Translations under genes and position numbers: made by a program | Assembly (NCBI GenBank): GCA_903880015.1 | Contig: CAIRNS010000015.1 | Location: forward strand, 55,957-119,956 | Source: an uncultured Elusimicrobia bacterium | GTDB lineage: Bacteria > Elusimicrobiota > Endomicrobiia > Endomicrobiales > CAIRNS01 | Direction of reading: 5' to 3' | DNA length: 64,000 nt | Notes under the pieces: generated by a model | Databases searched by the model: none | Seen by the model: the letters and a program-made list of their open reading frames with translations, nothing else | Told to the model about the DNA's origin: nothing | In this document: positions 17,968-26,148 of the stretch, one piece after another | Layout: every line of letters starts with the position of its first letter | Position numbering within the stretch: position 1 is the first letter of the stretch

Positions 17968-18987
17968 CTAATGGCGGCGTTCGTAATGCCGCTGATCGGC
18001 AATAACACGGCGATCAATACCGCTGCGGCGATTGACTTTAACTGCACGCGTATCGGGCAGTCCGATGCGCCGGTCAACTCTGTTGGCACGCCGGTCGAAT
18101 ATGACGCGGCGGTCTCGTTTAGTGCTACGGCTGTCGAGCAGAAAGTCCTTGCTGTCTTTAAGTTCAACAAGTTTAACTTTGACCGCCAGTATTTTTAATC
18201 TTTTGAGCGCGCGCTCTTCCAACTGCCGGATACGCTCGCGCGATAAATTAAGTTTATCGCCGATCTCTTCGAGTGATTTAGGAGGCAAGTTATTAAGGCC
18301 GAAACGCCACTCTATGATATTTTTTTCACGCTGTTCAAGGAAATTAAGAGCCCGTGAAATATCCGAGTTTTGGCGGATGAGTTCCGTGACTGACTCGGGC
18401 GATGATTCATGGTCAGAAATTATATCTTTGATAAATAGCGAGCCCTCTGCGTCTAGTGGCGTATCCAAAGAACTTACGCCATGGGTAAGCTGAGTCGCCG
18501 CCATAATATTCTTTATTTGCGGCGTTGTCATGTGCAGTAGTTTTCCCATTTCCTGCATGGTCGGATCGCGGCCCAGTTTCTTCTGCAGGGGTTTCCAATT
18601 CTTGAGCCAGTGATGTATTGAGTCCCATATATGCGGCGGAATGCGGATGGTTTTGCTTTTCTCTTCAACGGCATGGCGTACTGACTGTTCAATCCAGTAG
18701 GTGGCGTAGGTTGAAAATTGTACTTTTTTTTGGGGGTTAAATTTCTCCACCGCCCGCATAAGTCCCATGTTGCCTTCCTCGATGAGATCGAGAAATTCAA
18801 TACCGGTTCTGCAGAATCTTTTTGCGATAGGAATAACCAGGCGAAGGTTAGCTTCTACGATGAGTTTCTGGGATTTTTTGTCACCTTTTAAGGCGCGTTT
18901 CCAAACCAGTTGCAGCCGGTCAGGGGGGATAGGAGGGATAGCTTTTATTTCTTTGAAATACAGTTGAATTGGATCGAATTGTTCCAT
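17968..18987 (-). CDS. RpoD-like sigma-70 factor with Asp-Arg-Arg-rich C-terminal tail
   Basis: Directs RNA polymerase to promoters. It has region 1.2 (DPIQLYFKEIKAI), region 2 with the -10 reading helix (GLMRAVEKFNPQKKVQFST, then YATYWIEQSVRHA), region 3 and region 4 with the helix-turn-helix LEEIGDKLNLSRERIRQLEE. Region 1.1 and the non-conserved insert of large RpoD proteins are absent. After region 4, residues 288-339 form an unusual basic tail with six (D/N/E)RR triplets. No Shine-Dalgarno is seen at the ATG. It lies just downstream of tRNA-Pro(CGG) and could share its promoter. Whether it is the primary or an alternative sigma factor is not clear. Confidence 0.88.
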   Translation of the reverse strand: MEQFDPIQLYFKEIKAIPPIPPDRLQLVWKRALKGDKKSQKLIVEANLRLVIPIAKRFCRTGIEFLDLIEEGNMGLMRAVEKFNPQKKVQFSTYATYWIEQSVRHAVEEKSKTIRIPPHIWDSIHHWLKNWKPLQKKLGRDPTMQEMGKLLHMTTPQIKNIMAATQLTHGVSSLDTPLDAEGSLFIKDIISDHESSPESVTELIRQNSDISRALNFLEQREKNIIEWRFGLNNLPPKSLEEIGDKLNLSRERIRQLEERALKRLKILAVKVKLVELKDSKDFLLDSRSTKRDRRVIFDRRANRVDRRIGLPDTRAVKVNRRSGIDRRVIADQRHYERRH

Positions 18988-19031
18988 ATATTAATGTGTT
19001 GAACAGGATAGGGGCATTGGGTATAAACAAA

Positions 19032-19104
19032 TCGGGGCGACTGGATTCGAACCAGCGACCTCACGGTCCCGAACCGTGCGCTCTGCCAACTGAGCCACGC
19101 CCCG
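19032..19104 (-). tRNA. tRNA-Pro(CGG)
   Basis: A 73-base cloverleaf: acceptor CGGGGCG/CGCCCCG, D arm GCTC/GAGC, anticodon stem CACGG/CCGTG with loop TTCGGGA (anticodon CGG), T arm GCTGG-TTCGAAT-CCAGT, discriminator A, no encoded CCA. A promoter lies immediately upstream. Confidence 0.95.
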
Positions 19105-19116
19105 ACTACAAAAATT

Positions 19117-19146
19117 ATTATACTTCATTTGCCCGACTCTGGTCAA
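19117..19146 (-). promoter_or_regulatory. sigma70-type promoter for tRNA-Pro(CGG) and the sigma factor gene
   Basis: On the - strand TTGACC (19146-19141), 18-base spacer, TATAAT (19122-19117). Transcription would begin about six bases before the tRNA 5' end and could continue into the sigma factor, apt and tRNA-Arg genes. Confidence 0.65.
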
Positions 19147-19172
19147 ATATTTTACTGCCAAACGGCACACTG

Positions 19173-19538
19173 CTATTCAGCATTATCAGGATTGTTGTTG
19201 AGAAAGCGGACAAACGCATTGTGCTTGTCAACCAATATGATGGACGCGCTCAGAGCAGTGTCGGTGAGTTCGAAGCCCATTATGATTATCTCTTCACCGG
19301 CGCGAATGAGATGTGCTGCGGCGCCGTTCATGCAGATGACGCCTGAATTCATCGGACCGGCAATGACATAAGTTTCAAGGCGTGCGCCGGTGGTGTTGCT
19401 GACAACAAGAACTTTTTCGCCGACCCATAGACCGCACTTGTCAATTAAAGCACGATCGATAGTTATACTGCCTTTGTAGTTAACATTTGATTCTGTGACC
19501 AACGCTTTGAATATTTTAGAACGCAACATCCATCGCAT
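19173..19538 (-). CDS. panD: aspartate 1-decarboxylase proenzyme PanD
   Basis: Makes beta-alanine from aspartate for pantothenate and coenzyme A. The pyruvoyl proenzyme cuts itself between G23 and S24 in YKGSITID, which is intact. Also seen: the N-terminal MLRSKIFKALVTE, TGARLETYVI and CMNGAAAHL, the family's most conserved block. 121 residues from the ATG at 19538 (AAGGGA eight bases upstream); a second ATG at 19529 is possible. The open frame extends upstream across the tRNA-Pro(GGG) gene but that part is not protein. No other pan genes are nearby. Confidence 0.93.
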   Translation of the reverse strand: MRWMLRSKIFKALVTESNVNYKGSITIDRALIDKCGLWVGEKVLVVSNTTGARLETYVIAGPMNSGVICMNGAAAHLIRAGEEIIIMGFELTDTALSASIILVDKHNAFVRFLNNNPDNAE

Positions 19539-19565
19539 AACGCAATCCCTTGGAAAAATATCATA

Positions 19566-19639
19566 TCGGGGCGGCCGGACTTGAACCGGCGACCTCTCCC
19601 ACCCCAAGGGAGTGCGCTAGCCAACTACGCTACGCCCCG
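19566..19639 (-). tRNA. tRNA-Pro(GGG)
   Basis: A 74-base cloverleaf: acceptor CGGGGCG/CGCCCCG, D arm GCGT/GCGC, anticodon stem CTCCC/GGGAG with loop TTGGGGT (anticodon GGG), T arm GCCGG-TTCAAGT-CCGGC, discriminator A. Its first ten bases are also the end of the MerR-family gene, whose TAG stop is tRNA bases 8-10. Confidence 0.95.
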
Positions 19640-20037
19640 AATTTGTCAACAGCCGTACTGCGTACGAGGGGTTTTAATTGTTTTAAAATATCTTCAAGTT
19701 CTTCGCGGACCTCACGAAAAACCTTTGAATCAACGCTATTACCGGACAACGGAAGATGCATCTGCGTCGTATCTTCTTTTTTGCGCTTATCGCCGACCAG
19801 AAATTTTTTGGCGCCGGCGATCGTGTATTTTTTTGTGTACAAAAGATCTTTTATCAGAAAGACACTTTCAATGTCTTTGCGGATATACTTACGCTGTCCG
19901 GAAGATCGGCGTGTGGGACGCAGTAAATGAAACTCGCTTTCCCAATACCGCAACACATACGCCGGAATCTGGACAATCCTGCTGACTTCCCCTATAGAAA
20001 AAAATTCCTTTTCAGGAATTGGCGGAATTTCAATCAT
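19630..20037 (-). CDS. MerR-family transcriptional regulator
   Basis: DNA-binding protein of 135 residues. The winged helix-turn-helix is clear in the first ~75 residues (FFSIGEVSRIVQIPAYVLRYWE, i.e. FSIGEVSRIVQIP then YVLRYWESEF, and RRSSGQRKYIRKDIE). The C-terminal half is a helical region with no cysteine or known effector pocket. It resembles the short MerR-like regulators that lie near HU/IHF and tRNA genes in many genomes. The stop codon falls inside tRNA-Pro(GGG). A promoter (20080-20108) and a GGTGATCACC palindrome lie upstream. Confidence 0.85.
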   Translation of the reverse strand: MIEIPPIPEKEFFSIGEVSRIVQIPAYVLRYWESEFHLLRPTRRSSGQRKYIRKDIESVFLIKDLLYTKKYTIAGAKKFLVGDKRKKEDTTQMHLPLSGNSVDSKVFREVREELEDILKQLKPLVRSTAVDKFGA

Positions 20038-20045
20038 GTAAGTGC

Positions 20046-20055
20046 GGTGATCACC
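20046..20055. promoter_or_regulatory. palindrome in the leader of the MerR-family gene
   Basis: Perfect 10-base palindrome GGTGATCACC between the promoter at 20080-20108 and the start at 20037. Its place fits an operator for autoregulation, but a palindrome this short can occur by chance. Confidence 0.35.
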
Positions 20056-20079
20056 TGGTTACTGTCGACTGCTCGTCAT

Positions 20080-20108
20080 ATTTAATCAAAGAACAACTGA
20101 AAAGTCAA
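20080..20108 (-). promoter_or_regulatory. candidate promoter for the MerR-family gene
   Basis: On the - strand TTGACT (20108-20103), 17-base spacer, TTAAAT (20085-20080), in the gap downstream of the HU-family gene. Confidence 0.45.
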
Positions 20109-20121
20109 ACGGGGCTTGTCG

Positions 20122-20379
20122 CTAAAAAAAATCCTTGGCGAGCTTGAAACGAACCTTTTTGCGTGGCGATAAGGTTAATGTTTCACCGGTTTTCGGGTTG
20201 CGGCCTTTTTTCGTTTTTGTCGTAAAAGGATGGAAACTGCCGAAGCCGGAAACAACTACTTTATCTCCCTCACGCAGCGCCCCTTGCATTGTCGAAAATA
20301 CAGTTTCAACCGCGTCCAGGGCTTCTTTGCGCGTGCTGAGAACTTTTTGCAGTGATTCGACCAGATGGTTTTTATTCAT
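20122..20379 (-). CDS. HU/IHF-family DNA-binding protein
   Basis: A histone-like protein of 85 residues that bends DNA. It has the helical N-terminus, VVVSGFGSFHPFTTK and the PKTGETLTLSPRKKVRFK stretch, with the beta-arm tip (GRNPKTG) intact. Slightly shorter than typical HU (90). It starts within the gpsA stop (ATGA overlap), the last of a chain of such overlaps. HU and IHF subunits cannot be told apart from this alone. Confidence 0.92.
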   Translation of the reverse strand: MNKNHLVESLQKVLSTRKEALDAVETVFSTMQGALREGDKVVVSGFGSFHPFTTKTKKGRNPKTGETLTLSPRKKVRFKLAKDFF

Positions 20380-21392
20380 AGATACAACTCCATTTCCGGC
20401 TTTGAATCCCGCATCATAAGCGACTTGACCGATTCAGCGGGCGGTGTTCCCTCGTATAAAATGCGGTATACTTGATGAATGATAGGCAGTTCGAGTCCAT
20501 AGCGCTTGCCAAGCTCAAAGGCGCTCTGCGTTGTTTTAACGCCTTCTGCGACCATGATGAGCTCTTGTTCGGCGCATGTCAATGTTTTTCCCTGTCCGAT
20601 TTTTTCACCGAGCGCCCTGTTGCGTGAGTGGCGGGAGAAACAGGTAACAATCAGATCGCCCAGGCCCGTCAGTCCGGCAAATGTTTGTTGTCGTCCGCCC
20701 ATGGCGATACCCAGTTTCATGAGTTCGGTGAGGCCGCGCGTTACCATGGCTGCTTTGGCGTTGTCGCCCAGATTGATGCCGTCAATGATACCTGCGGCGA
20801 TGGCAAAAATATTTTTAAGTGAAGCGCCGATTTCGACGCCGATAATATCAGTGTTGGTATACACGCGGAAGTGAGGGGTCATAAAGAGGTCCTGACACCG
20901 TTCCGCTGCCTGGGAATTATTCGATGCGACCACAATGGCGGTAGGATGTTTCTGCGCGACTTCTTCGGCATGGCTGGGACCGGAAAGAGCAACGATGCGG
21001 TTGCCCGCAGCGGGGAGTTCATCGCTGATAATCTCCGACATTCGCTTAAGAGAATTATTTTCTATGCCTTTGGTGGCTGAAATGATTATCGTATCGGTAA
21101 GTGCAATGCCGGTGCTGGATAACCGGCGTGCGACTGAACGCAGCGTATGTGATGGGACGGCAAATAAAATATAGTTTGCCGATGAACACGCGGTGAACAT
21201 ATCGCTGGTTATGGGCATGTCATCGGGAAGCTTTACATGAGGGAAAAAACGTAAGCTCCGTGTTTTTGCCAAAGTTGCTGACTGGGCCTCGTTAAATTCC
21301 CAGAGTGTTACCGCACATCCTTTGTCGTATAGGAGTTTGGCAAGGGTTACCCCCCACGATCCCGCGCCCAGTACCGCGACGGTGGTTTTCAT
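20376..21392 (-). CDS. gpsA: NAD(P)-dependent glycerol-3-phosphate dehydrogenase
   Basis: Reduces dihydroxyacetone phosphate to sn-glycerol 3-phosphate for phospholipid synthesis. NAD(P)-binding GAGSWGVTLA at the N-terminus, SATKGIE, the catalytic-lysine region GVEIGASLKNIFAIAAG and the C-terminal GLTGLGDLIVTCFS are all present. 338 residues. Next to plsY, which uses its product. Confidence 0.96.
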   Translation of the reverse strand: MKTTVAVLGAGSWGVTLAKLLYDKGCAVTLWEFNEAQSATLAKTRSLRFFPHVKLPDDMPITSDMFTACSSANYILFAVPSHTLRSVARRLSSTGIALTDTIIISATKGIENNSLKRMSEIISDELPAAGNRIVALSGPSHAEEVAQKHPTAIVVASNNSQAAERCQDLFMTPHFRVYTNTDIIGVEIGASLKNIFAIAAGIIDGINLGDNAKAAMVTRGLTELMKLGIAMGGRQQTFAGLTGLGDLIVTCFSRHSRNRALGEKIGQGKTLTCAEQELIMVAEGVKTTQSAFELGKRYGLELPIIHQVYRILYEGTPPAESVKSLMMRDSKPEMELYL

Positions 21393-21988
21393 GTGTTTCC
21401 CCCGCGAGACGATATTTTGTTCTCAGTGCCGTTTATCAGCCGGCGTATATTGGGCGTATGCTGAAATATGATGACAATAGCGACCAGAGCGGCGCACAGG
21501 ATTCTGACCGGCGAAGCGCCCAGGAAAAACCCTGCAAGGGGCAAAACAACGGCGGCGACAATCGAGCCGGCGGAGACATATCCGGTTGCGGCGAAAACAG
21601 CCGCAAAAGCGGCCAGTGCCAGGCCGGCCGGTGCCGGCAAAAGTGCGCCGAAGACGCCGGCTGAAGTGGCGACGCCTTTACCGCCTTTAAATCCCAGAAA
21701 AACAGTGTACATGTGGCCCGTGATGGCGCACAGTCCCGCGCCGATTGCAATGAATTCGTTGCCGGTGATATGCATCGCCGTCAGTACCGGAATACATCCC
21801 TTAAGCGCATCAAGGATAAAGGTGATAACGCCGGGGACGGGACCAAGTACGCGGAATGCATTGGTCGCTCCCGGATTGCCTGATCCATGCCGACGAATGT
21901 CTATACCTTTAAGCATTTTTCCCGCGATAAATCCGACGGGAATGGCGCCCAGAAGATAGGAAAAAATGAATAATAGAACTAGTTTCAT
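21389..21988 (-). CDS. plsY: acyl-phosphate:glycerol-3-phosphate acyltransferase PlsY
   Basis: Inner-membrane enzyme that puts the first acyl chain on glycerol 3-phosphate. The family motifs are seen: GSGNPGATNAFRVLG, the HMYTVFLGFKGGKGVATS block and a C-terminal HTPNIRRLI. Five or so transmembrane segments in 199 residues, as expected. Overlaps gpsA and der by four bases at its two ends. Confidence 0.96.
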   Translation of the reverse strand: MKLVLLFIFSYLLGAIPVGFIAGKMLKGIDIRRHGSGNPGATNAFRVLGPVPGVITFILDALKGCIPVLTAMHITGNEFIAIGAGLCAITGHMYTVFLGFKGGKGVATSAGVFGALLPAPAGLALAAFAAVFAATGYVSAGSIVAAVVLPLAGFFLGASPVRILCAALVAIVIIFQHTPNIRRLINGTENKISSRGGNT

Positions 21989-23283
21989 GATTTTAAAAAT
22001 TTAATGACCAGCGGGGTGCCCGTGAAATCGAATCGTTCACGCAAACGGTTCTCTAAAAATCGGCGATATGAAAAATGAACAAGCAGGGGATCGTTGCAGG
22101 TAACTTGGAATGTCGGCGGGCAGACATCAAGTTGTTCGATGCGTTGTAAATGCAGTACATGTCCTTTGCGCGAAACGGGGCGCAGATGTTCCGCCTGCAC
22201 CATTATCTCGTTGAGGTCTTCCTGGGCGACCCGTTTGGAATACTCTGCGTACACCGTTTTTGTTTCGTCAAGTATTTTCTCGACACGCTGGCCGCTTTTT
22301 GCCGAGACCAGAATGAGTTTTGACCACGACAAAAATTGCAACTTCTGTTCCATTTGCCGTTTTATGTTGCGCAATGTTTCTTCGCGGTCTTCCGGAAGGT
22401 CCCATTTGTTGACCGCCATCAGGCACGCACAATGATTTTCAAGGATCATCTGGGCAATGCTCGCTTCCGTTTCGCCGATGCCCTGGCTGACATCGATAAC
22501 CAGCACGGCTACATCAGCTCGTTCAAGAGCGTGATGCGTGCTCAGCGACGATAAATATGTCATGTCGTCAGTAAACTTATGGCGGCGGTGCATACCCGGT
22601 GTGTCGATTATCACAAAGGATTGACCGTTGTGAGAAAGAGGCGTATCCAGCGCTTCCCGTGTTGTTCCCGGTCGCTCGTTAACGAGTGACCGTTCTTGTC
22701 CGGAAAGACGGTTCATAAGGGAAGATTTACCTACATTGGGTTTGCCGACCAGTATTAAATTGATGGCGTCGCTGGGGGGAGCGTTCTCCGTATTGTCAGA
22801 ACTGAAAGTGTCCATCGCTTCAAGTAAGTCAGGAATATTGATACCGTGAATTGCCGAAATGGTGATCATCGGTTCGATGCCGAGCGCATAGAATTCAGCG
22901 GCCTTAATTTCTTCTTTTGCATTGTCGATTTTATTGATAACCAGAATGGTCTTTTTCCCTTGTTGGCGCAGAATCGCTGCGACCTCACCGTCCACCGGCT
23001 GAAGCCCTGCTTTGCCGTCAACTATCAAAAGCGCCAGGTCTGCGCCGTTAAGAGCCCGCACTAAGTGCCGTCTGAGGTCGTTGGAAAAAATGGAGTCATC
23101 ATCAGACCATCCAGCGGTATCGGTCAAAATGAATTGCTTTTTCCCATAGGTAAGGGTGTGATAGTTAACATCTCTCGTTGTGCCCGGCGTATGGTGTACC
23201 AACGCCTTACGACTTCCGCACAAACGGTTGAACAGTGCTGATTTTCCGACATTCGGCCGGCCGATAATGAGTACGCGTGTCAT
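21985..23283 (-). CDS. der: ribosome-assembly GTPase Der (EngA)
   Basis: Double-GTPase needed for 50S ribosome maturation. Two G domains in tandem: GRPNVGKSALFNRL at residue 7 and GKPNVGKSSLMNRL near 187, each with DTAGW/DTPGM (G3) and NKID/NKWD (G4), followed by a C-terminal KH-like domain ending in TPLVIKFLKS. 432 residues, normal. Confidence 0.97.
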   Translation of the reverse strand: MTRVLIIGRPNVGKSALFNRLCGSRKALVHHTPGTTRDVNYHTLTYGKKQFILTDTAGWSDDDSIFSNDLRRHLVRALNGADLALLIVDGKAGLQPVDGEVAAILRQQGKKTILVINKIDNAKEEIKAAEFYALGIEPMITISAIHGINIPDLLEAMDTFSSDNTENAPPSDAINLILVGKPNVGKSSLMNRLSGQERSLVNERPGTTREALDTPLSHNGQSFVIIDTPGMHRRHKFTDDMTYLSSLSTHHALERADVAVLVIDVSQGIGETEASIAQMILENHCACLMAVNKWDLPEDREETLRNIKRQMEQKLQFLSWSKLILVSAKSGQRVEKILDETKTVYAEYSKRVAQEDLNEIMVQAEHLRPVSRKGHVLHLQRIEQLDVCPPTFQVTCNDPLLVHFSYRRFLENRLRERFDFTGTPLVIKFLKS

Positions 23284-23798
23284 GCTTTTCTGCTTCCTGT
23301 CACTAGGTAATCAATGCCGGAAAGAGCGGTAACGCAAACAGTCGCAATCAATAGTTTATCGATGATTGCTCCATGCAGCCCCAGCAGTATCAGCCAGATC
23401 GTGACCATCTGGAAAACGGTCGACATTTTCCCGAGTAAACGGGGTTTGATTTCTGTCGAACCGGTGATGAAATAAATGACCGCCCAGCCGATAACGATGA
23501 TGCTATCCCGGCTGAGTATGACGACAAATACCCACAGAGGGATACTGTGCAGATATGCGGTAACCAGGTAGGACGAAAACATAAGCAGTTTGTCAGCCAG
23601 CGGGTCAAGAAACGAGCCCAGGGGTGTGATCTGTTTCCTTCGGCGGGCGACAAAGCCGTCCAACGCGTCTGAAATAATCGTGACGGTAAAAATGATTGCC
23701 GGCCAGGGGAAAAGCCCTTGAAGAAGGGTAATAATAAAAACCGGAATCAAAACGATCCGTATCAGGGTTATTTTATTTGCCAGCGTCATATTTTTCAT
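23280..23798 (-). CDS. pgsA: CDP-diacylglycerol-glycerol-3-phosphate 3-phosphatidyltransferase
   Basis: First committed step to phosphatidylglycerol, using the glycerol 3-phosphate made by GpsA. The CDP-alcohol phosphotransferase signature is present as DALDGFVARR followed by GSFLDPLADK; four or five hydrophobic segments in 172 residues. Together with plsY and gpsA it makes this a phospholipid block around der. Confidence 0.93.
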   Translation of the reverse strand: MKNMTLANKITLIRIVLIPVFIITLLQGLFPWPAIIFTVTIISDALDGFVARRRKQITPLGSFLDPLADKLLMFSSYLVTAYLHSIPLWVFVVILSRDSIIVIGWAVIYFITGSTEIKPRLLGKMSTVFQMVTIWLILLGLHGAIIDKLLIATVCVTALSGIDYLVTGSRKA

Positions 23799-25030
23799 GA
23801 TAGTAAATCTTTTATCTTATCCCACTGTTCGCGCGAGCTTTCCAACTCGAGGGCAATGCCGCGTTGCTGATAGGTTTCTTTTTTTATGATTGCCAATTGC
23901 CGGACAGCTGCTAATTGCTTGTTGTGCGTGTAGGGCACAATGACCCGGTGTGCTATAAGCTTTGGGGCAACGGCGGCGCCGATTTTTGCCAGTAGTTCCG
24001 CAAGGTTGTCACCCGTGCGCGCCGAAATCAGTATTTTCCCCTCTTGCGCCAGCGACCGGCGTTGTTGGGGTGTCATTAAATCCGATTTATTGTACACCTC
24101 AATCATCGGAATATGCTCTGCAGATAATTCTTTGAGAACCGTGTGAACCGTTGCCGCTTGGCCTTCGCTGTCAGGATGAGAAATATCTATCACATGCAGT
24201 AAACAATGTGCGGCGGTTGCTTCTTCAAGGGTTGCGCGGAATGCCGCAACCAGCGCATGGGGCAGTTTATTGATAAATCCGACAGTGTCGGTACATAAAA
24301 TCGTTCTGCCGTCAGGAAGAAGAACTTTTCTGGTCGTTGGGTCAAGCGTTGCAAAAAGCTTGTCGTCTGCATACACTTCATCGTGCCCGCAGAGGTGGTT
24401 TAAAAGAGTTGATTTTCCGGCATTCGTATACCCGATAATCGCCACGGTAGGCATTCCCGACTCGAGTCGTTTAGCCCGAAGGACACTCCGTTGTTTGCGG
24501 ATAATCTCTATCTGGCGGTTAAGCATGACCATCCGGTCGCGAAAATGGCGGGAATCAACTTCAAGCTTTCTTTCGCCGGGTCCGCGGGTCCCGATTCCGC
24601 CTGCCTGACTGTCGAGCATGGCGCCCTGCTTGGATAAGCGCGGCAGATAATACGCCAGTTGGGCGTGCTCTACCTGGAGAATACCTTCTTTAGTGCGGGC
24701 GCGGCTCGCAAAAATATCAAGGATCAGCCGGCTTCGGTCAATTATCTTTACCCCGATTAACTCTTCAAGATTCTGTTGCTGAACGGGTTTTAGATCGTCA
24801 TCAAAAATGACCATCTGAATATCTTTTGCAACGCATACTTCGTGGAGTTCTTCAGCTTTTCCCCGCCCGATAGCGTATGCGGAGTCGATGCGCGAACGGC
24901 TCTGAATAATAATCTCTTCGCACGATGCGCCGGCAGTTGCAGCAAGCTGTGCCAGTTCTTCAAGAGATCTGTCAATCCCCCGGCCCTTACTTCCGGGAAG
25001 TCGTATCCCGACAAGAATCGCTTTTTCCAT
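23795..25030 (-). CDS. hflX: GTPase HflX
   Basis: Ribosome-binding GTPase that rescues stalled or split 70S ribosomes. N-terminal glycine-rich helical domain (GGIGTRGPGERKLEVD), then a G domain with GYTNAGKSTLLNHL, DTVGFINKLPH and NKSD. About 411 residues from the ATG at 25030; the frame is open to a TTG at 25048. No good Shine-Dalgarno is visible at either, so the start is less certain than the identity. Confidence 0.93.
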   Translation of the reverse strand: MEKAILVGIRLPGSKGRGIDRSLEELAQLAATAGASCEEIIIQSRSRIDSAYAIGRGKAEELHEVCVAKDIQMVIFDDDLKPVQQQNLEELIGVKIIDRSRLILDIFASRARTKEGILQVEHAQLAYYLPRLSKQGAMLDSQAGGIGTRGPGERKLEVDSRHFRDRMVMLNRQIEIIRKQRSVLRAKRLESGMPTVAIIGYTNAGKSTLLNHLCGHDEVYADDKLFATLDPTTRKVLLPDGRTILCTDTVGFINKLPHALVAAFRATLEEATAAHCLLHVIDISHPDSEGQAATVHTVLKELSAEHIPMIEVYNKSDLMTPQQRRSLAQEGKILISARTGDNLAELLAKIGAAVAPKLIAHRVIVPYTHNKQLAAVRQLAIIKKETYQQRGIALELESSREQWDKIKDLLS

Positions 25031-25140
25031 GGTTAAATATGATATCAAAATGTGAGTGAGAAGACAAATAATTCAGAAGGAGTGTTTATGCTGAATTTCT
25101 CAAGTTGCTCATTGGGTAAACATAGGGGTGATAGGCACTG

Positions 25141-26082
25141 TCACACTATCAACGTGGCGATTGTTGTGGCGATGCTGAGTGGATCAAAGGTATCTCGGGT
25201 ACAGTCAATATGGTGGATGCGGTGGTCTTTGTTAAACCAGGTCGTTTGGCGTTTTGCGTAGTGTCGGGTGTCACGCTGGGTTTGTTCGATGGTTTGCGCA
25301 CGGGTGAGGGTGCCGTTGATATGCTGTATGGTGTGACGATAGCCGATTCCTTCAAGTCCGGGATCATGGAAAGTGTACCCGCGATTAAGGACGGCGTGCG
25401 TTTCCTCGATTAATCCCGCAGTGAACATGGCGGCGGTGCGTGTATCCAAGATGCTGTTGAGTTCCTGGCGCGGCCAATCAAGGGCATAGTGCAAAAAAGT
25501 GTAGTTGGTTGGTTTTTTTGTGGTTTCGTGAAGCCGTGACAAGGCGGTGCCGGTCAGCCGGAAAACTTCCAATGCCCGCATAAGGCGCTGAGGATTAAGG
25601 CAGTTTTTTTGAGCAGATAGCGGGTCAACGAGAAGGAGTTGTTCGTACAAATATCGGGGGCCGTGAGCGTGCATCTCCTCGGTTAAGGTTTTGCGCATCT
25701 GAGCGTCAGCGAGTGGTAGTTCGGCCAATCCGTCAACCAGGGCTTTGATATAGAGTCCGGTTCCCCCCACGATAACCGGAATCTTACCGGCAGAAAAAAT
25801 CGCAGTGCAATGACGCACCGCGTGTTCGACGAAGGTTCCCGCGCTGAAGTTTTCTGACGGGTCAATAAGATCAGTGATGTGTTGGGGGATACCGTCACAA
25901 ATCCGTAGTTTGCTGTGCATATCGATGGTGCCGCATTTGTTGGTGCCGATATCCAAATAACGGTATACCTGACGGGAATCAGCGGAAATTATTTCCCCGT
26001 TTACTATCTTCGACAAAGCGGTACCAACTGCTGTTTTGCCGGTTCCGGTCGCTCCTGATATGATTATTACGGTGTAAGTCAT
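25141..26082 (-). CDS. miaA: tRNA dimethylallyltransferase MiaA
   Basis: Transfers a dimethylallyl group to N6 of adenosine 37 in tRNAs reading UNN codons. P-loop SGATGTGKTAVG at the N-terminus, SADSRQVYRYLDIGT, VGGTGLYIKAL and the zone RDTRHYAKRQTTWF near the C-terminus. 313 residues. The product is the substrate of MiaB, encoded at 31489-32772. It follows mutL, an arrangement also seen in E. coli. Confidence 0.96.
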   Translation of the reverse strand: MTYTVIIISGATGTGKTAVGTALSKIVNGEIISADSRQVYRYLDIGTNKCGTIDMHSKLRICDGIPQHITDLIDPSENFSAGTFVEHAVRHCTAIFSAGKIPVIVGGTGLYIKALVDGLAELPLADAQMRKTLTEEMHAHGPRYLYEQLLLVDPLSAQKNCLNPQRLMRALEVFRLTGTALSRLHETTKKPTNYTFLHYALDWPRQELNSILDTRTAAMFTAGLIEETHAVLNRGYTFHDPGLEGIGYRHTIQHINGTLTRAQTIEQTQRDTRHYAKRQTTWFNKDHRIHHIDCTRDTFDPLSIATTIATLIV

Positions 26083-26148
26083 ATGCTTGTTTTCATGGGG
26101 GTGCGGTATATTCCTAAGTGTTTATCGCTTGTAATGTCTGATGCCCTG

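Noticed and set aside
18969..19346. + strand frame reading LDSNQRPHGPEPCALPTEPRP
   Set aside because: This peptide is the usual false translation across the tRNA-Pro gene on the other strand.
25085..25140. GTGACAGTGCCT string upstream of hflX as a known repeat
   Set aside because: It occurs once in the window, with no paired arm, so there is no support for a repeat or a regulatory role.
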